A model generated the notes under the pieces. The model saw nothing but the letters and a program-made list of their open reading frames with translations, did not search any database and was not told where the DNA came from. From the NCBI RefSeq assembly GCF_022133705.1, contig NZ_JAKNHJ010000008.1, positions 45,659 through 109,658 of the forward strand: 64,000 nt of DNA, given 5' to 3'. A program made the position numbers and the translations under genes. Source of the DNA: Varibaculum cambriense (GTDB taxonomy: Bacteria > Actinomycetota > Actinomycetes > Actinomycetales > Actinomycetaceae). Shown here piece after piece: positions 38,696-48,124 of the stretch (position 1 is its first letter; every line of letters starts with the position of its first letter).

Positions 38696-39580
38696 ATGGG
38701 TAAGAAACGTTTTAGTAATGGCTTGAAAACTGGGCTGCTGTTCGCTGTGATGTGGGCGTTGTTGCTGCTAGTTGGCTATCTGATTGCTTATGGTACCGGC
38801 AGTTCCGCTTTTATCTGGATTTTTGCGGGTATCGGGTTGATTTCAACCTTCTATAGTTACTGGAATTCAGACAAGATCGCGATTAGATCCATGAACGCCT
38901 ACCCGGTGGATCCGGGGAAATATCCGCAAATAGTGCGGATTGTTACTGAGCTTTCGCAAACTGCTGGTCAGCCGGTTCCTCGAATGTATATTGCTCCTAC
39001 TTCGGCCCCTAATGCCTTTGCTACGGGACGTAACCCGCAGAATGCAGCGGTTTGCTGTACTGAGGGGATTTTACAGCTCCTCGATGAGCGTGAGCTTCGC
39101 GGGGTTTTGGCGCACGAGTTGATGCACGTCTATAACCGCGATATTTTGACTTCTTCGGTGGCCTCAGCCATTGGCGGTCTGATTACTTCGGTAGCGCAAA
39201 TGTTGTTTTTCTTTGGGGGTGGGCGCCGCGACGGTGACAATAACCCGCTTGGCGGGTTGGCGATGGTGCTTTTGATGTTGTTAGCTCCGATTGCCTCAAT
39301 GTTTACCCAAATGGCGATTTCTCGCACGCGCGAGTTTGACGCAGATGAGACCGGTGCTGAGCTTGCGCGAGATCCTTTAGCTTTAGCCAGTGCTCTAAAG
39401 AAACTTGAGGCGGGAACGGTGGCACGTCCTCTGCAGAGTAATCCGCAAACCGAGAAGGTTGGTTTCATGATGATTGCTAATCCTTTCCGTGGAAAGGGGA
39501 TGAAGCATCTGTTTTCTACCCATCCGCCGATGGATGAACGGATTGCGCGCCTGGAAGAAATGGCGGGCTACAGTCGTTAA
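38696..39580 (+). CDS. htpX: HtpX-type membrane zinc metalloprotease
   Basis: A 294-residue M48 protease of the cytoplasmic membrane that degrades damaged membrane proteins. Two helices at the N-terminus are followed by the zinc motif HELMH (His140, Glu141, His144), another pair of hydrophobic segments and the third-ligand region EFDADETGAELARD. The ATG at 38696 follows AGGAGGAACAA, so I prefer it to an in-frame start 24 bp upstream. An ARLEEM helix ends the protein as in other HtpX. Regulation is not visible. Confidence 0.94.
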   Translation: MGKKRFSNGLKTGLLFAVMWALLLLVGYLIAYGTGSSAFIWIFAGIGLISTFYSYWNSDKIAIRSMNAYPVDPGKYPQIVRIVTELSQTAGQPVPRMYIAPTSAPNAFATGRNPQNAAVCCTEGILQLLDERELRGVLAHELMHVYNRDILTSSVASAIGGLITSVAQMLFFFGGGRRDGDNNPLGGLAMVLLMLLAPIASMFTQMAISRTREFDADETGAELARDPLALASALKKLEAGTVARPLQSNPQTEKVGFMMIANPFRGKGMKHLFSTHPPMDERIARLEEMAGYSR

Positions 39581-39626
39581 TCTGGTTTTCGGCGCTGACT
39601 AAAGGGTTTGAATATATGCTTGCCTT

Positions 39627-40580
39627 ATGGCAAGTGATACTCCCATTCAGGTACACCAGATTGACGCTGAATACTCGCTAGCTGAAATTACTGATTTTGG
39701 GGCGCAGGTGCTCTCTTGGACTCCGCGGGGTCAAAATCCAGTTGTTTGGCTGTCTCCCCAAGCCAGTTTTGCGGGGGACACTACCGTGCGGGGAGGAATC
39801 CCGATTTGTTTGCCCTGGTTCGGCAATCCCAGGTTTTCGCCGGCAGCCCCGGCAGGTGCAGCTGGTAATCATGGTTTTGCGAAAACTACTGTTTGGGAGC
39901 GGGATGATAGCGCTTCCAGCCTGGCGGCGCAACTTCCAAGTGGGCAAGGAAATGATTTAGGCACGTCACAAATGCCTGGTAATGGGGGCAAGCAAGCGGG
40001 CGTAGGCGCTGAAGCGAGCTATAAAGTGCTGACCTATTGCCTGTCACATAAAGGCGGAGAACTATTTCCCCACGCTTTTTCAGCACAGCTAACAATCGAG
40101 GTGGGTACGACTCTACGGCTGATGTTGGAGGCGGTAAATACCGATGATCACCCGTTCACATTTGAGGCGGTATTCCATACCTACCTGGGATTTAGTGATT
40201 TAAGGCAGTGTGAGCTTCACGGTCTGGAACACGCAGTTTTCTTAGATACCTTAACTGATAAGAAAGCTAGTGAAGACCAGCCGATTACTTTTAATCAGTC
40301 ATTTGACCGGATTTATGATTCCCCTTCTGACCTGGAAATTTATGATCCAGCTTGGGGGAGGAAGATTTGGTTAAAGAAATCGGGATCTAAATCCACTATC
40401 GTGTGGACACCGTGGAACCGGTTTATTAAAGATTTTAGCGATATTCCCGACCAGGAAGTTTACCGATTTGCCGGAATTGAGTTTGGAAATGTGCGCGAAA
40501 ATGCGTTTTTGCTGCAGCCAGGTCAAAGCCACCGGCTCGCCATGGAGATTGGAGTAGATTCCCTAGTTGATCAGGGGTAA
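39627..40580 (+). CDS. glucose-6-phosphate 1-epimerase-like (YeaD) protein
   Basis: A 317-residue aldose-epimerase-fold protein that interconverts hexose-6-phosphate anomers. Motifs include the start of the barrel (AEITDFGAQVLSWTP), VRGGIPICLPWFG, AGNHGFAKTTVWE and VFHTYLGFSD. A Gly/Gln-rich insert of about 35 residues (about 95-130) interrupts the fold in a loop. The ATG lacks a strong ribosome site. It lies 46 bp after htpX and ends at a shared bidirectional terminator. Confidence 0.87.
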   Translation: MASDTPIQVHQIDAEYSLAEITDFGAQVLSWTPRGQNPVVWLSPQASFAGDTTVRGGIPICLPWFGNPRFSPAAPAGAAGNHGFAKTTVWERDDSASSLAAQLPSGQGNDLGTSQMPGNGGKQAGVGAEASYKVLTYCLSHKGGELFPHAFSAQLTIEVGTTLRLMLEAVNTDDHPFTFEAVFHTYLGFSDLRQCELHGLEHAVFLDTLTDKKASEDQPITFNQSFDRIYDSPSDLEIYDPAWGRKIWLKKSGSKSTIVWTPWNRFIKDFSDIPDQEVYRFAGIEFGNVRENAFLLQPGQSHRLAMEIGVDSLVDQG

Positions 40581-40651
40581 GTAGCTTCTAATCGGCACTT
40601 ATTTGCCTGGGGATATTAGCCCCAAAATACTATTTGAACTGATGATGCTTT

Positions 40652-40684
40652 ATTGGGGGGCGCTGCTTGGCAGCGCCCCCCAAT
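40652..40684. terminator. bidirectional terminator between convergent genes
   Basis: A perfect 15-bp stem (ATTGGGGGGCGCTGC, 40652-40666, with 40670-40684) and a 3-nt loop lie between the epimerase-like gene (+) and the ABC permease (-). Confidence 0.85.
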
Positions 40685-40720
40685 CACATGCAATAGGGCT
40701 ATTGACCTAGCTGCTGGAGT

Positions 40721-43528
40721 TTACTCGTCAGCACTAGCTAAAGCAGCTACCGGGCTGGCTTTAGCGGCTTGGCGGCCGGGCAGCACCGAGGCTAGGAAAC
40801 AGAACCCTTCGGTTACCAGGATTATTATTCCCAACCACAGCCACGGGATTTGCACGTGAATGTCTTTCGAACTTATAAAACCGGTGAAAGGCATACATTG
40901 CATCACGAACCATGAGAACAGTATCGACAGTGCAATCCCTACGATCAGCGCCCCTAAGCCGATTAGCATCCCCTCGGTTAGCAGCATGGCGCGAATCTGT
41001 TTTTGAGTAAAACCAACTGCCCGGAGGAGGGCGTTTTCGCGTTTGCGATCTACTACTGAAAGACTCAAAGTGTTCGCTACCCCCACCAGGGCTACCAGGG
41101 CAGATACTCCTAATAGCGATAGCAGAATAGTCATCAGTACTTTAAGCGTCAGATTTATGGAAGCCGTAAACATTACCCCTCCAGTTTCAGCTAAAGAATC
41201 TGCTGGAGCCAAGGTTGATAGATCCTGTATATCTTCTATAATCTCGGTAGGCGTTTTTTCCATATCCATTTTGAGGATTACGCCTGCCGGGTTTTTCCCG
41301 GTTTCACTGGGGGTAATACTGTCTAAATCTGCTCGCGACAGTACCAGATAGGAGCCAAATGCAGAGCTAGGGAAGGCCTGATTCTCCTGTGGAGGAGCCT
41401 TTAAAGCAACTGTCAGTTTCTGTCCGCTAGCAAAAGTTAAGGTCACCTTGCTAGGGTGTTTCCTCTCGTCCTCGGTCATCAGCCAGGCGGTGCCTTTTTG
41501 AGGGGTTTTAACCTGATGACGTAATACCGCCTCGGGGTTATCGGGCAAACCGACCGCTAAAACTGACCGGTTTTCGGGCTTTTGGTTGCCGGAATCGGTG
41601 TCAACAGCATCCGAAGTGTTTCCTGTTTCCCCCTCTTCGGGAGCCGAGCTGGCTGTTGCTTCTTTCTCGTCCTCGTAGGGTTCCGCCTGTTCGAGCGCTA
41701 AGTTCAGTTGAACCGGTTTATCGTGTTCATCGCGAGCTTGGGTAATCGTGCGCGAGGGTAGGGAAGCGACCTTATCTACGCTCTGCAGCTTCGGTAGTTT
41801 CTTGGTTATCTCCTCCGGCATCTGGTGGGATTCGTTTACGGCAACTAGCGACATATCCACTGAAAAACGGCGGTTTAGTTCATCAGCGATGGTGCTTTGT
41901 AAAGATATCGTGCCTACCAGAATAGTGGCCATTAAGGTCACTCCTAATACCAGGGCAGTTCCGGTAGCTCCAGTGCGATTAGGATCGCGTTTTACATTTT
42001 CTCCTGCTAGTTTGAAAGTAGCAGAGCGGGAGGCAAAAGGCCGCGTTAAAGCGGCAGTGAATGCCGGAAGGAAACTGCGGCAAGCTAGCAGAGCCGCCAA
42101 GAAAATAAATAGGCATCCCCCCAGGGCGCAGCTCAGCGCGATGGTCATAGCTTGATCGTCTTCCTGCCCCTTATTTAGCCATGCAAACGTCCATAACCCG
42201 GCTCCCACCAGTGTAAACAGTGCCATAAACACGCCGCGCACAATATGGCGTTTCTTCTTGCCCATTTTGGTTAGCTCCATGGGGTTCAAGGCAGCTACCG
42301 GCAAGATCTTCGCTAGTCCCAGGGTGGGACGCATCCCGCCAATCAAAGGCACGATGATCCCGGTTAAGAGCGATACCACTGCCGGGGTGAAACCAATTAC
42401 TTGGGCAGCTTGGGTAAAGGAGCCAATCATTCCGGTTGCTACTGCCACCACAACCGAGGCAGTCCACCCTAAGGCAGTTCCCAGAAGGGCAGCGATTACG
42501 CCCACCATAACGCATTCGGAAAATGCGGAACGCCTGATTTGAGAAACGGTAGCCCCCACGCAGCGTAGCAGGGCGGTTTCTCGCCTCCGCCTAGCTAGAA
42601 CCACCTGGAAAGTTACGGAAACGATTCCAATACATACCAGCACTGCTAGCAGCGGGAACGCTAAGGAAGCCGCCTGCATTGCCACAGATTTGGCCAAATC
42701 GGAATCGGAGGATTTTTGCAATTCATCTACGGTAACTACCCAGCCATCTTGGGAAAGCAGTTTATTGTCATTTAGGTATTTACCGAGTTTTTGCACTACC
42801 GCTTTCGGGTCTTGCTGGGTGTTTATCAGGATTTTTGCGGGTGATTTCTTTGAAAAATCGCTAAGTTGTTTGGTTAGCTGGGCAGAGTAATACACATCCG
42901 GCAGGTTCCCGATTCTCATAGTGGCATCTTGCTTAACTGTGCCGGTAATCGTAACCGGAATGGTTTTTTCTTTCGCGCGGTGCTCGTGTAGTAGCTCATC
43001 GGTTTTCAGTTCAATCTGGTCACCGATCTTGGTTTTGCTATTTTCCAGGTAGCTTTCGCCTAAAATTATTTCATTTTTCCCGGTAGGATAACGTCCCTCA
43101 GCTAAGGGAGGACGATAGTAGCCTTTAGGCAATAGTCCTGTCCCGGACAGATAAATGTTTTTCTCATTGATATTGGCGAGCGTAACTAGATAATAAAGCG
43201 GCTGTAAGTCAAGGTCTTTGCCGACTGCGTTACGAATAGCGTCTTGTTTTTTCAGAATAACTTCATATTCGTTATCGGGTGTGTTTTCCCAGCTTACGGT
43301 GCCCTGTATGGCCTGTGAGCTATCGGGGTTGTCTAGGTCTACCTCTCTGGTTATCTGTACCTGGGTATTCTGGTTGAATTGGGTTTCTCCTACCCCCATC
43401 ACCCAACTCATTACGGAGGCAAAACTGCTGGCTCCGCAAATAAAAACACAGCAAATAATGATGGCGATGGCGGTTGCTACATATTGGCGGCTATGCGCTT
43501 TCAGGTTTGCTTTTGTTAAAAACAACAT
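40721..43528 (-). CDS. MacB/FtsX-type ABC permease (permease A)
   Basis: 935 residues with two FtsX-type membrane blocks. One helix (about 15-38) is followed by a 230-residue extracytoplasmic loop, a three-helix FtsX block (about 285-400), further helices (about 430-500), one more helix and a second extracytoplasmic loop (about 560-800, with a Ser/Glu-rich low-complexity part), and a final three-helix FtsX block (about 815-925; VVDRKRENALLRAVGFTQKQ). Such permeases do not transport by alternating access but move or sense peptides and lipids outside the membrane. Its start directly abuts the stop of ATPase A (TAA-ATG), so the pair is coupled. Last gene of the four-gene ABC operon. Confidence 0.9.
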   Translation of the reverse strand: MLFLTKANLKAHSRQYVATAIAIIICCVFICGASSFASVMSWVMGVGETQFNQNTQVQITREVDLDNPDSSQAIQGTVSWENTPDNEYEVILKKQDAIRNAVGKDLDLQPLYYLVTLANINEKNIYLSGTGLLPKGYYRPPLAEGRYPTGKNEIILGESYLENSKTKIGDQIELKTDELLHEHRAKEKTIPVTITGTVKQDATMRIGNLPDVYYSAQLTKQLSDFSKKSPAKILINTQQDPKAVVQKLGKYLNDNKLLSQDGWVVTVDELQKSSDSDLAKSVAMQAASLAFPLLAVLVCIGIVSVTFQVVLARRRRETALLRCVGATVSQIRRSAFSECVMVGVIAALLGTALGWTASVVVAVATGMIGSFTQAAQVIGFTPAVVSLLTGIIVPLIGGMRPTLGLAKILPVAALNPMELTKMGKKKRHIVRGVFMALFTLVGAGLWTFAWLNKGQEDDQAMTIALSCALGGCLFIFLAALLACRSFLPAFTAALTRPFASRSATFKLAGENVKRDPNRTGATGTALVLGVTLMATILVGTISLQSTIADELNRRFSVDMSLVAVNESHQMPEEITKKLPKLQSVDKVASLPSRTITQARDEHDKPVQLNLALEQAEPYEDEKEATASSAPEEGETGNTSDAVDTDSGNQKPENRSVLAVGLPDNPEAVLRHQVKTPQKGTAWLMTEDERKHPSKVTLTFASGQKLTVALKAPPQENQAFPSSAFGSYLVLSRADLDSITPSETGKNPAGVILKMDMEKTPTEIIEDIQDLSTLAPADSLAETGGVMFTASINLTLKVLMTILLSLLGVSALVALVGVANTLSLSVVDRKRENALLRAVGFTQKQIRAMLLTEGMLIGLGALIVGIALSILFSWFVMQCMPFTGFISSKDIHVQIPWLWLGIIILVTEGFCFLASVLPGRQAAKASPVAALASADE

Positions 43529-44278
43529 TTAGATCACCTGCGCCAGTTCTTCACGGCTGGGTTGGTTAAGTTCTTGGGTTACTTGCCCGTCGCGTACCAC
43601 CAGTACCCGGTCAGCTACCGAGGCGGCGCGGGCATCGTGGGTTACCATCACTACGGTTTGTCCCAACTTGTCTACTGCTTCCCGCAGCAGTTTTAGTACT
43701 TCCGTTGACGAGGACGAGTCTAGGTTTCCCGTGGGCTCGTCAGCTACCAGCAGGGCTGGTTTGGCTACCAGGGCGCGAGCTACCGCAACCCGTTGCTGTT
43801 GTCCCCCTGATAGTTCTGCCGGTTTATGGGTTAGACGGTCTTGTAAATTGAGGATTTCGATAATCTGTTTTTCCCACTTAGGGGCAGTTTTCTTTCCCGA
43901 TAGTAGCGCGGGCAGATGGATATTTTCGGCAGCCGTCAAGGTGGGGATCAGGTTGAATGATTGGAAAACAAACCCGATATGGTCGCGGCGAAATTTGGTG
44001 AGTTTAGTGTCGTCCATAGCGGCCAGGTTTTGCCCGGCAACTGTAACTATTCCGCTGGTGACCGCATCTAGTCCCGCTAAGCAATGCAGCAAAGTTGATT
44101 TGCCGGAACCGGAAGGTCCAACGATGGCTGTAAATTGACCGGAGTAAATATCCACGTTCACCCCGTTGAGGGCGCGTACTTCTACTTCTCCTTGCCGATA
44201 AATCTTGTAAACATCTTTTAAGCTCACTAAAGAACGTCTATTGGCTGGTGTTTGCGGATAGTTTCCATTTTGAATCAT
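43529..44278 (-). CDS. ABC transporter ATPase (ATPase A), catalytically intact
   Basis: A 249-residue LolD/MacB-type ATPase. All motifs are canonical: Walker A GPSGSGKST, Q-loop FVFQSFNLIPT, signature LSGGQQQRVAVARAL, Walker B LLVADEPTGNLD and H-loop VMVTHD. It should power permease A, whose gene abuts it downstream. About 20 extra residues precede the usual start (VSLKDVYKIYRQG). The ATPase/permease B pair lies 66 bp upstream on the same strand, and ATPase B lacks several catalytic residues, so this subunit may supply the active site of a mixed dimer. Confidence 0.93.
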   Translation of the reverse strand: MIQNGNYPQTPANRRSLVSLKDVYKIYRQGEVEVRALNGVNVDIYSGQFTAIVGPSGSGKSTLLHCLAGLDAVTSGIVTVAGQNLAAMDDTKLTKFRRDHIGFVFQSFNLIPTLTAAENIHLPALLSGKKTAPKWEKQIIEILNLQDRLTHKPAELSGGQQQRVAVARALVAKPALLVADEPTGNLDSSSSTEVLKLLREAVDKLGQTVVMVTHDARAASVADRVLVVRDGQVTQELNQPSREELAQVI

Positions 44279-44344
44279 GGCTGCTCTTTCTCTAGTTTGT
44301 TCGTTCTTGTCTAATAAGTTATTTTCTTTGACCAGGGCTCACCA

Positions 44345-45886
44345 TCACTTAGGCAATGATTTTTTCTTATAGTTAGCTCTACCTGACATAGGGGATTGGG
44401 CTACACTGCCGCTCCGGTTAAGTGCCATAAACGTCCCGATCTGTACTAATACACTTACCGCTAACATGGCTGCCATCGGGGCAGTAATCTTTAGGGTTGT
44501 TTGTAGCTCTTCGCTTACCCCTAAACCGCCATTAGCTACCAGTGAGGTTAAAAATAGGATTACCCCCAGGATTAGCTGGCTGAATCCGAAAATATAGGGC
44601 AAGATTATTTCCCACCATTTTGCTCTGCGAATAGTACGTGGCGGGCATCCTAACTGGAGCAATAGGGCTTTTTGGGTTCGGCTTTGCTCATTATCTGCAG
44701 TGGTGCTCACGGCTACGCAAAGACAGGTGAGGGCGGCTACCAAACCAGCTGTAATAAGCCATCCGCTGCGAATATCGGTTTGCAGCAGGGAAAGAAACTC
44801 GCCCTCGTCACTTAAAAGTGGCTGCCAAGCCCCGGCGTTCTCGCTGGAACTGGCGGGGATGGGTTCGCTAGATCCTTTCCAAAGATAGGGAAAGATAGTT
44901 AAGAACATGAAAGTTAGCAGGTAGCTAAGCGCTAAGGATAGTACCGGGGTGATTGATACCCAGTATCTTTGCGGGTGGAAGCGGATATTTCGGACCGCTA
45001 AAAGCAAACTTAAGTGGCGGGTGTGGCTGAGCGGCCAAACCGCTAAGGAGAGGGCATTTGCTGGTAAAAATATTCCAAAAATCCAGGCGAAAAGTAAACA
45101 AAATAGGAATATCACTACTGCTAATAGCAGGGGAGTTAGCGGGATAATCAACGCTATCCCCGGAATCGAGACCAGGCAGGCACCGATAATTATTAATCCT
45201 ATTGTTGGCCCGGACAGTTCTCTGACCCTACTGCGGGAGCGTGGGTAGCGGGGAATGCCAGTGTATTTACGGGTTAAGCTCAGCGCTTTCAACAGGGGAA
45301 CTATGGCTAATACTAAGAAAACTATTATTACTGCCTTAATTGGCGGGATTAAGTTCAATCCGCCTAGAGGTATTCCTAATAGTTTCAGCTTTCCTAATAG
45401 CGGCGCGGATGCACGGTAAAGTACTACTCCTCCTAGCCATCCCAGCCCCGCATAGGCGAGCGTCGATACTGCAGATACGGCCAACCTGGTGTGAAAGGGT
45501 GCCCCTAATTTTCCTAAAGTATTTAATAACTCAGCTAATCGTCGTTCATCTAGGGTTAAACGGTTCCACCACAAAATAGTTAAGGGAAAAATAATCAGAA
45601 TCACCGCAGCGGCGAACATTAATCCGTACAGTACGGTGACTACGTCTGCTATCTGGTTCCCTAAATCCGATTCATGCAGGGAAAATAAGTCTTGTACCGA
45701 GCCAGCACATTGGGAATCTGCTCCCGAGGGACAAAAAACTCCCAGACGGAAAGCTGCTTTTATTCCTCCTAGCAGCAAACAAATACTATAAGCAGTCAAA
45801 CAAGCTGAGAAAAGCGACAAAAACTCTGCGGTTTTAGGATACCGGAACCGCCGCGACCAGCTATAAACAAGTTGTAGGGTTCGCAT
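44345..45886 (-). CDS. FtsX-like ABC membrane protein (permease B)
   Basis: 513 residues with about 10 membrane helices arranged like a shortened FtsX-type permease. The extracytoplasmic loops are short: a Cys-containing loop at about 48-80 (VFCPSGADSQCAG) and another at about 335-375. The cytoplasmic segment SRTQKALLLQLGCPPRTIRRAKWWE resembles the ENALLRAVG coupling segment of FtsX proteins. It differs clearly from permease A in length and loop size. The start abuts the ATPase B stop (TAA-ATG). A substrate cannot be named. Confidence 0.8.
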   Translation of the reverse strand: MRTLQLVYSWSRRFRYPKTAEFLSLFSACLTAYSICLLLGGIKAAFRLGVFCPSGADSQCAGSVQDLFSLHESDLGNQIADVVTVLYGLMFAAAVILIIFPLTILWWNRLTLDERRLAELLNTLGKLGAPFHTRLAVSAVSTLAYAGLGWLGGVVLYRASAPLLGKLKLLGIPLGGLNLIPPIKAVIIVFLVLAIVPLLKALSLTRKYTGIPRYPRSRSRVRELSGPTIGLIIIGACLVSIPGIALIIPLTPLLLAVVIFLFCLLFAWIFGIFLPANALSLAVWPLSHTRHLSLLLAVRNIRFHPQRYWVSITPVLSLALSYLLTFMFLTIFPYLWKGSSEPIPASSSENAGAWQPLLSDEGEFLSLLQTDIRSGWLITAGLVAALTCLCVAVSTTADNEQSRTQKALLLQLGCPPRTIRRAKWWEIILPYIFGFSQLILGVILFLTSLVANGGLGVSEELQTTLKITAPMAAMLAVSVLVQIGTFMALNRSGSVAQSPMSGRANYKKKSLPK

Positions 45887-46585
45887 TTAGTTTTCCCCAG
45901 GATTCTCCGGCAAAGACGTTTTGGCTCTATCAGAAACTATCAATCCGTCCCGTAAAGTAATCGTGCGTTCGCACCAGCTGGTGTCCTGGGAATTAAGACT
46001 AGTTACCAGCAGGGTAGCTCCCATTTGATGAGCGGCAGTAGATAGCACCTGCATAGTTTCTTGCGCGGTTATCTCATCTAAGCGGTCGGTCGGCTGGTCA
46101 GCGATAATAACTTCTGGTCTGCCGACTAGGGCGCGAGCCAGAGCTACTTTTTGTCGTAACGCTGCCGATAGATTCCCACTTATTTGACTGGCAATGGTTT
46201 CTAAACCCAGTTTTTCTAGTTCTCTTTGGGCACGAGACATCGCCTCGGCGCGCCCTATTCGTTTTAACAGCAGTGGTAAGGCCACATTTTCCCGTACACT
46301 CAACTGGTCTACTAGCTGCTCTGATTGGAAAACAAATCCAAATTTTTGCCGGCGTAGTGCCTGTAAATCTCTCCGGGAGTAATCTTTAAGTCGGCTACTT
46401 CCCAAATAAATTTCACCACTAGAGGGCGCAATAATTCCGCTGAGCAGGTAAAGTAGCGTAGTTTTTCCTACCCCGGATGGCCCGGTAAATGCTATTTGGC
46501 TGGCAGTGGGAATCTGTAAATCAATCCCCGCTAAAACGGTGCGTGAACCATAAACTTTAGTCAATGCGCGGGTAGATATATCCAT
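45887..46585 (-). CDS. ABC ATPase with degenerate catalytic motifs (ATPase B)
   Basis: A 232-residue MacB/LolD-like ATPase. Walker A (GPSGVGKTT) and the Q-loop (FVFQSEQLVDQ) are intact, so ATP binding is expected. Three catalytic elements are altered: the signature is LSAAL (139-143) instead of LSGGQ, the Walker B glutamate is Gln164 (ADQPTD), and the H-loop histidine is Ser196 (VTSLN). These were checked on the DNA and no frameshift is present. Hydrolysis by a homodimer is therefore unlikely; pairing with ATPase A is the simplest explanation. First gene of the ABC operon, divergent from the histidine kinase. Confidence 0.9.
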   Translation of the reverse strand: MDISTRALTKVYGSRTVLAGIDLQIPTASQIAFTGPSGVGKTTLLYLLSGIIAPSSGEIYLGSSRLKDYSRRDLQALRRQKFGFVFQSEQLVDQLSVRENVALPLLLKRIGRAEAMSRAQRELEKLGLETIASQISGNLSAALRQKVALARALVGRPEVIIADQPTDRLDEITAQETMQVLSTAAHQMGATLLVTSLNSQDTSWCERTITLRDGLIVSDRAKTSLPENPGEN

Positions 46586-46628
46586 ATTCTCTATTGTTGT
46601 GGGCCGTTTCCAATCCGGTTAGCCTCTT

Positions 46629-46663
46629 AGAGCTAGTTTTTAGGTAGTGCTAGCTCTACCTAA
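46629..46663. promoter_or_regulatory. overlapping dyads between the ABC operon and the two-component genes
   Basis: AGAGCTAG (46629-46636) with CTAGCTCT (46650-46657), and TTAGGTAG (46640-46647) with CTACCTAA (46656-46663), are two perfect interleaved 8-bp inverted repeats in the 132-bp divergent gap. They are good candidates for binding of the LuxR-type response regulator encoded nearby. Confidence 0.5.
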
Positions 46664-46717
46664 ATAATAGTGAGCGCGCTCTCCCGGAATGCTAGCACTT
46701 GCCAATAGGATAGAAAT

Positions 46718-48124
46718 ATGCAGCGAATAGATCCCTTTTTCCAGGGAATAAACGATAAAAAACGGGTGGCTCCCCGCATGGCGCTGCTGCTAGGGCCAGC
46801 CTATTTTGCAGTAGAACTCTTAGCGCTGCTAGTGCATTTAGCGTTCATGCTGATTCATCCTAAAAAAGCTCGCATCACCCTCGCCAATTACACTTGCGCA
46901 GTGCGTTATCGCGCCGGAGCAATGCTCGGTAAACCGGACGCGAACATTTGGCATCTTTGGGCGATCCCGGGGAATGATTCTTTATTGACCGGAGAGGGAA
47001 AACTTACCCCACCAGCTAAAACTAGCCGAGACATCCCAATATTACTGTTTTGCCTGTTTGTTAATGCGATTAGTTTCTGGGCGTTAGTAATTTTAGGCTG
47101 CCTGGTAACTCAGTTCTTTCAGTTCTATTTCCTACGGCTGCTAGCGCCACTATCGCTGGGGGACGGTCAGCCGGATTTAATCGCGACCATCGGGCTTTGG
47201 CTGGTATTTAGCTTAGGGGCGGCTATTTATCCGCGAATCATCTATTCGATTGCGCAAGGCAATCCGATGGACGAGCAAGAAATCCGGCAGCTGCATCGTT
47301 CTCGCCGGGAAATCGTGGATGCTTTCGAGATTGAACGCCGCCGGATTGAACGTGACCTGCATGACGGGGCGCAACAATACTTGGTGGCAGCGTCCATGAA
47401 AGTGGGAGAGGCAGAGCTTTCTCTTAGCTTACTGGAACAAGAATTGGCGAAGGCTGCGGCTTTAGAGGACACCGATGCTAGTCAAAACCAGCTGGGAAAA
47501 GCATCTGGGGAAGCAGTTTTGGGTGAGGACGCGCCTCCTACGGAACTAGCCGGTACTTTAGAAAGCTCGGTAAAACGGGAATCAGTCTCCTTGCCGCAGT
47601 TCAGCGCAAAAATACAGGAGGTGCTGTCTTTGCTGCGGCAGGCACAGGACGCTAACGATAGATCGTTAGTGGCGCTTAGACGCACAGTTGCGGGGGTACA
47701 TCCGAAAGTATTGTCTGACAAGGGACTGGCGGAGGCAGTGCGAGACGTGTGTGCAGATTCTCCGGTACAAGTTGAGATGCATGTCCCGGAAGAGTTGCCG
47801 TCTCTGCCTGCTGGAGCGGCTGCTGCCGCCTATTATTTGGTGTGCGAATCTTTAACTAATATCGCCAAACACGTTGCAAATCCTAAAGCATCTTTGCTGA
47901 TAGTTGCGGGTTCTTCCCTGGTTATATCCATAGTGGATAATGGGGGCGGGGGTGCGGAAATTATTCCGGGACACGGCTTGGCAGGTTTGCAGGCGCGCCT
48001 AGAGGCTTTCGGGGGAAACTTGCGGATAGTTTCGCCTGTGGGCGGGCCAACAACGGTGCGTGCCGAAATTCCGATTTTAATTCCTAACGTTGAGGAGGAC
48101 GGCTTTGAAAATCATCTTGGCTGA
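46718..48124 (+). CDS. NarL-class sensor histidine kinase with little extracellular domain
   Basis: 468 residues. Three hydrophobic segments (about 22-45, 100-140, 150-175) leave almost no external sensor, as in intramembrane-sensing kinases. The HisKA_3 domain starts at about 200 with ERRRIERDLHDGAQQY (phospho-acceptor His215). The ATPase domain is at about 340-460 (ESLTNIAKH N-box, DNGGGG, GHGLAGLQARLEAFGG). About 60 extra Ala/Glu/Ser-rich residues (about 235-300) interrupt the dimerisation hairpin, which is normally short. It overlaps the response regulator gene by 20 bp. Divergent from the ABC operon, whose activity it may sense. Confidence 0.92.
   Translation: MQRIDPFFQGINDKKRVAPRMALLLGPAYFAVELLALLVHLAFMLIHPKKARITLANYTCAVRYRAGAMLGKPDANIWHLWAIPGNDSLLTGEGKLTPPAKTSRDIPILLFCLFVNAISFWALVILGCLVTQFFQFYFLRLLAPLSLGDGQPDLIATIGLWLVFSLGAAIYPRIIYSIAQGNPMDEQEIRQLHRSRREIVDAFEIERRRIERDLHDGAQQYLVAASMKVGEAELSLSLLEQELAKAAALEDTDASQNQLGKASGEAVLGEDAPPTELAGTLESSVKRESVSLPQFSAKIQEVLSLLRQAQDANDRSLVALRRTVAGVHPKVLSDKGLAEAVRDVCADSPVQVEMHVPEELPSLPAGAAAAAYYLVCESLTNIAKHVANPKASLLIVAGSSLVISIVDNGGGGAEIIPGHGLAGLQARLEAFGGNLRIVSPVGGPTTVRAEIPILIPNVEEDGFENHLG

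Noticed and set aside
46586-46717. Frameshift or sequencing error as cause of the odd ATPase B motifs
   Set aside because: The frame is continuous, Walker A, Q-loop and spacing are normal, and the altered codons are separate substitutions.
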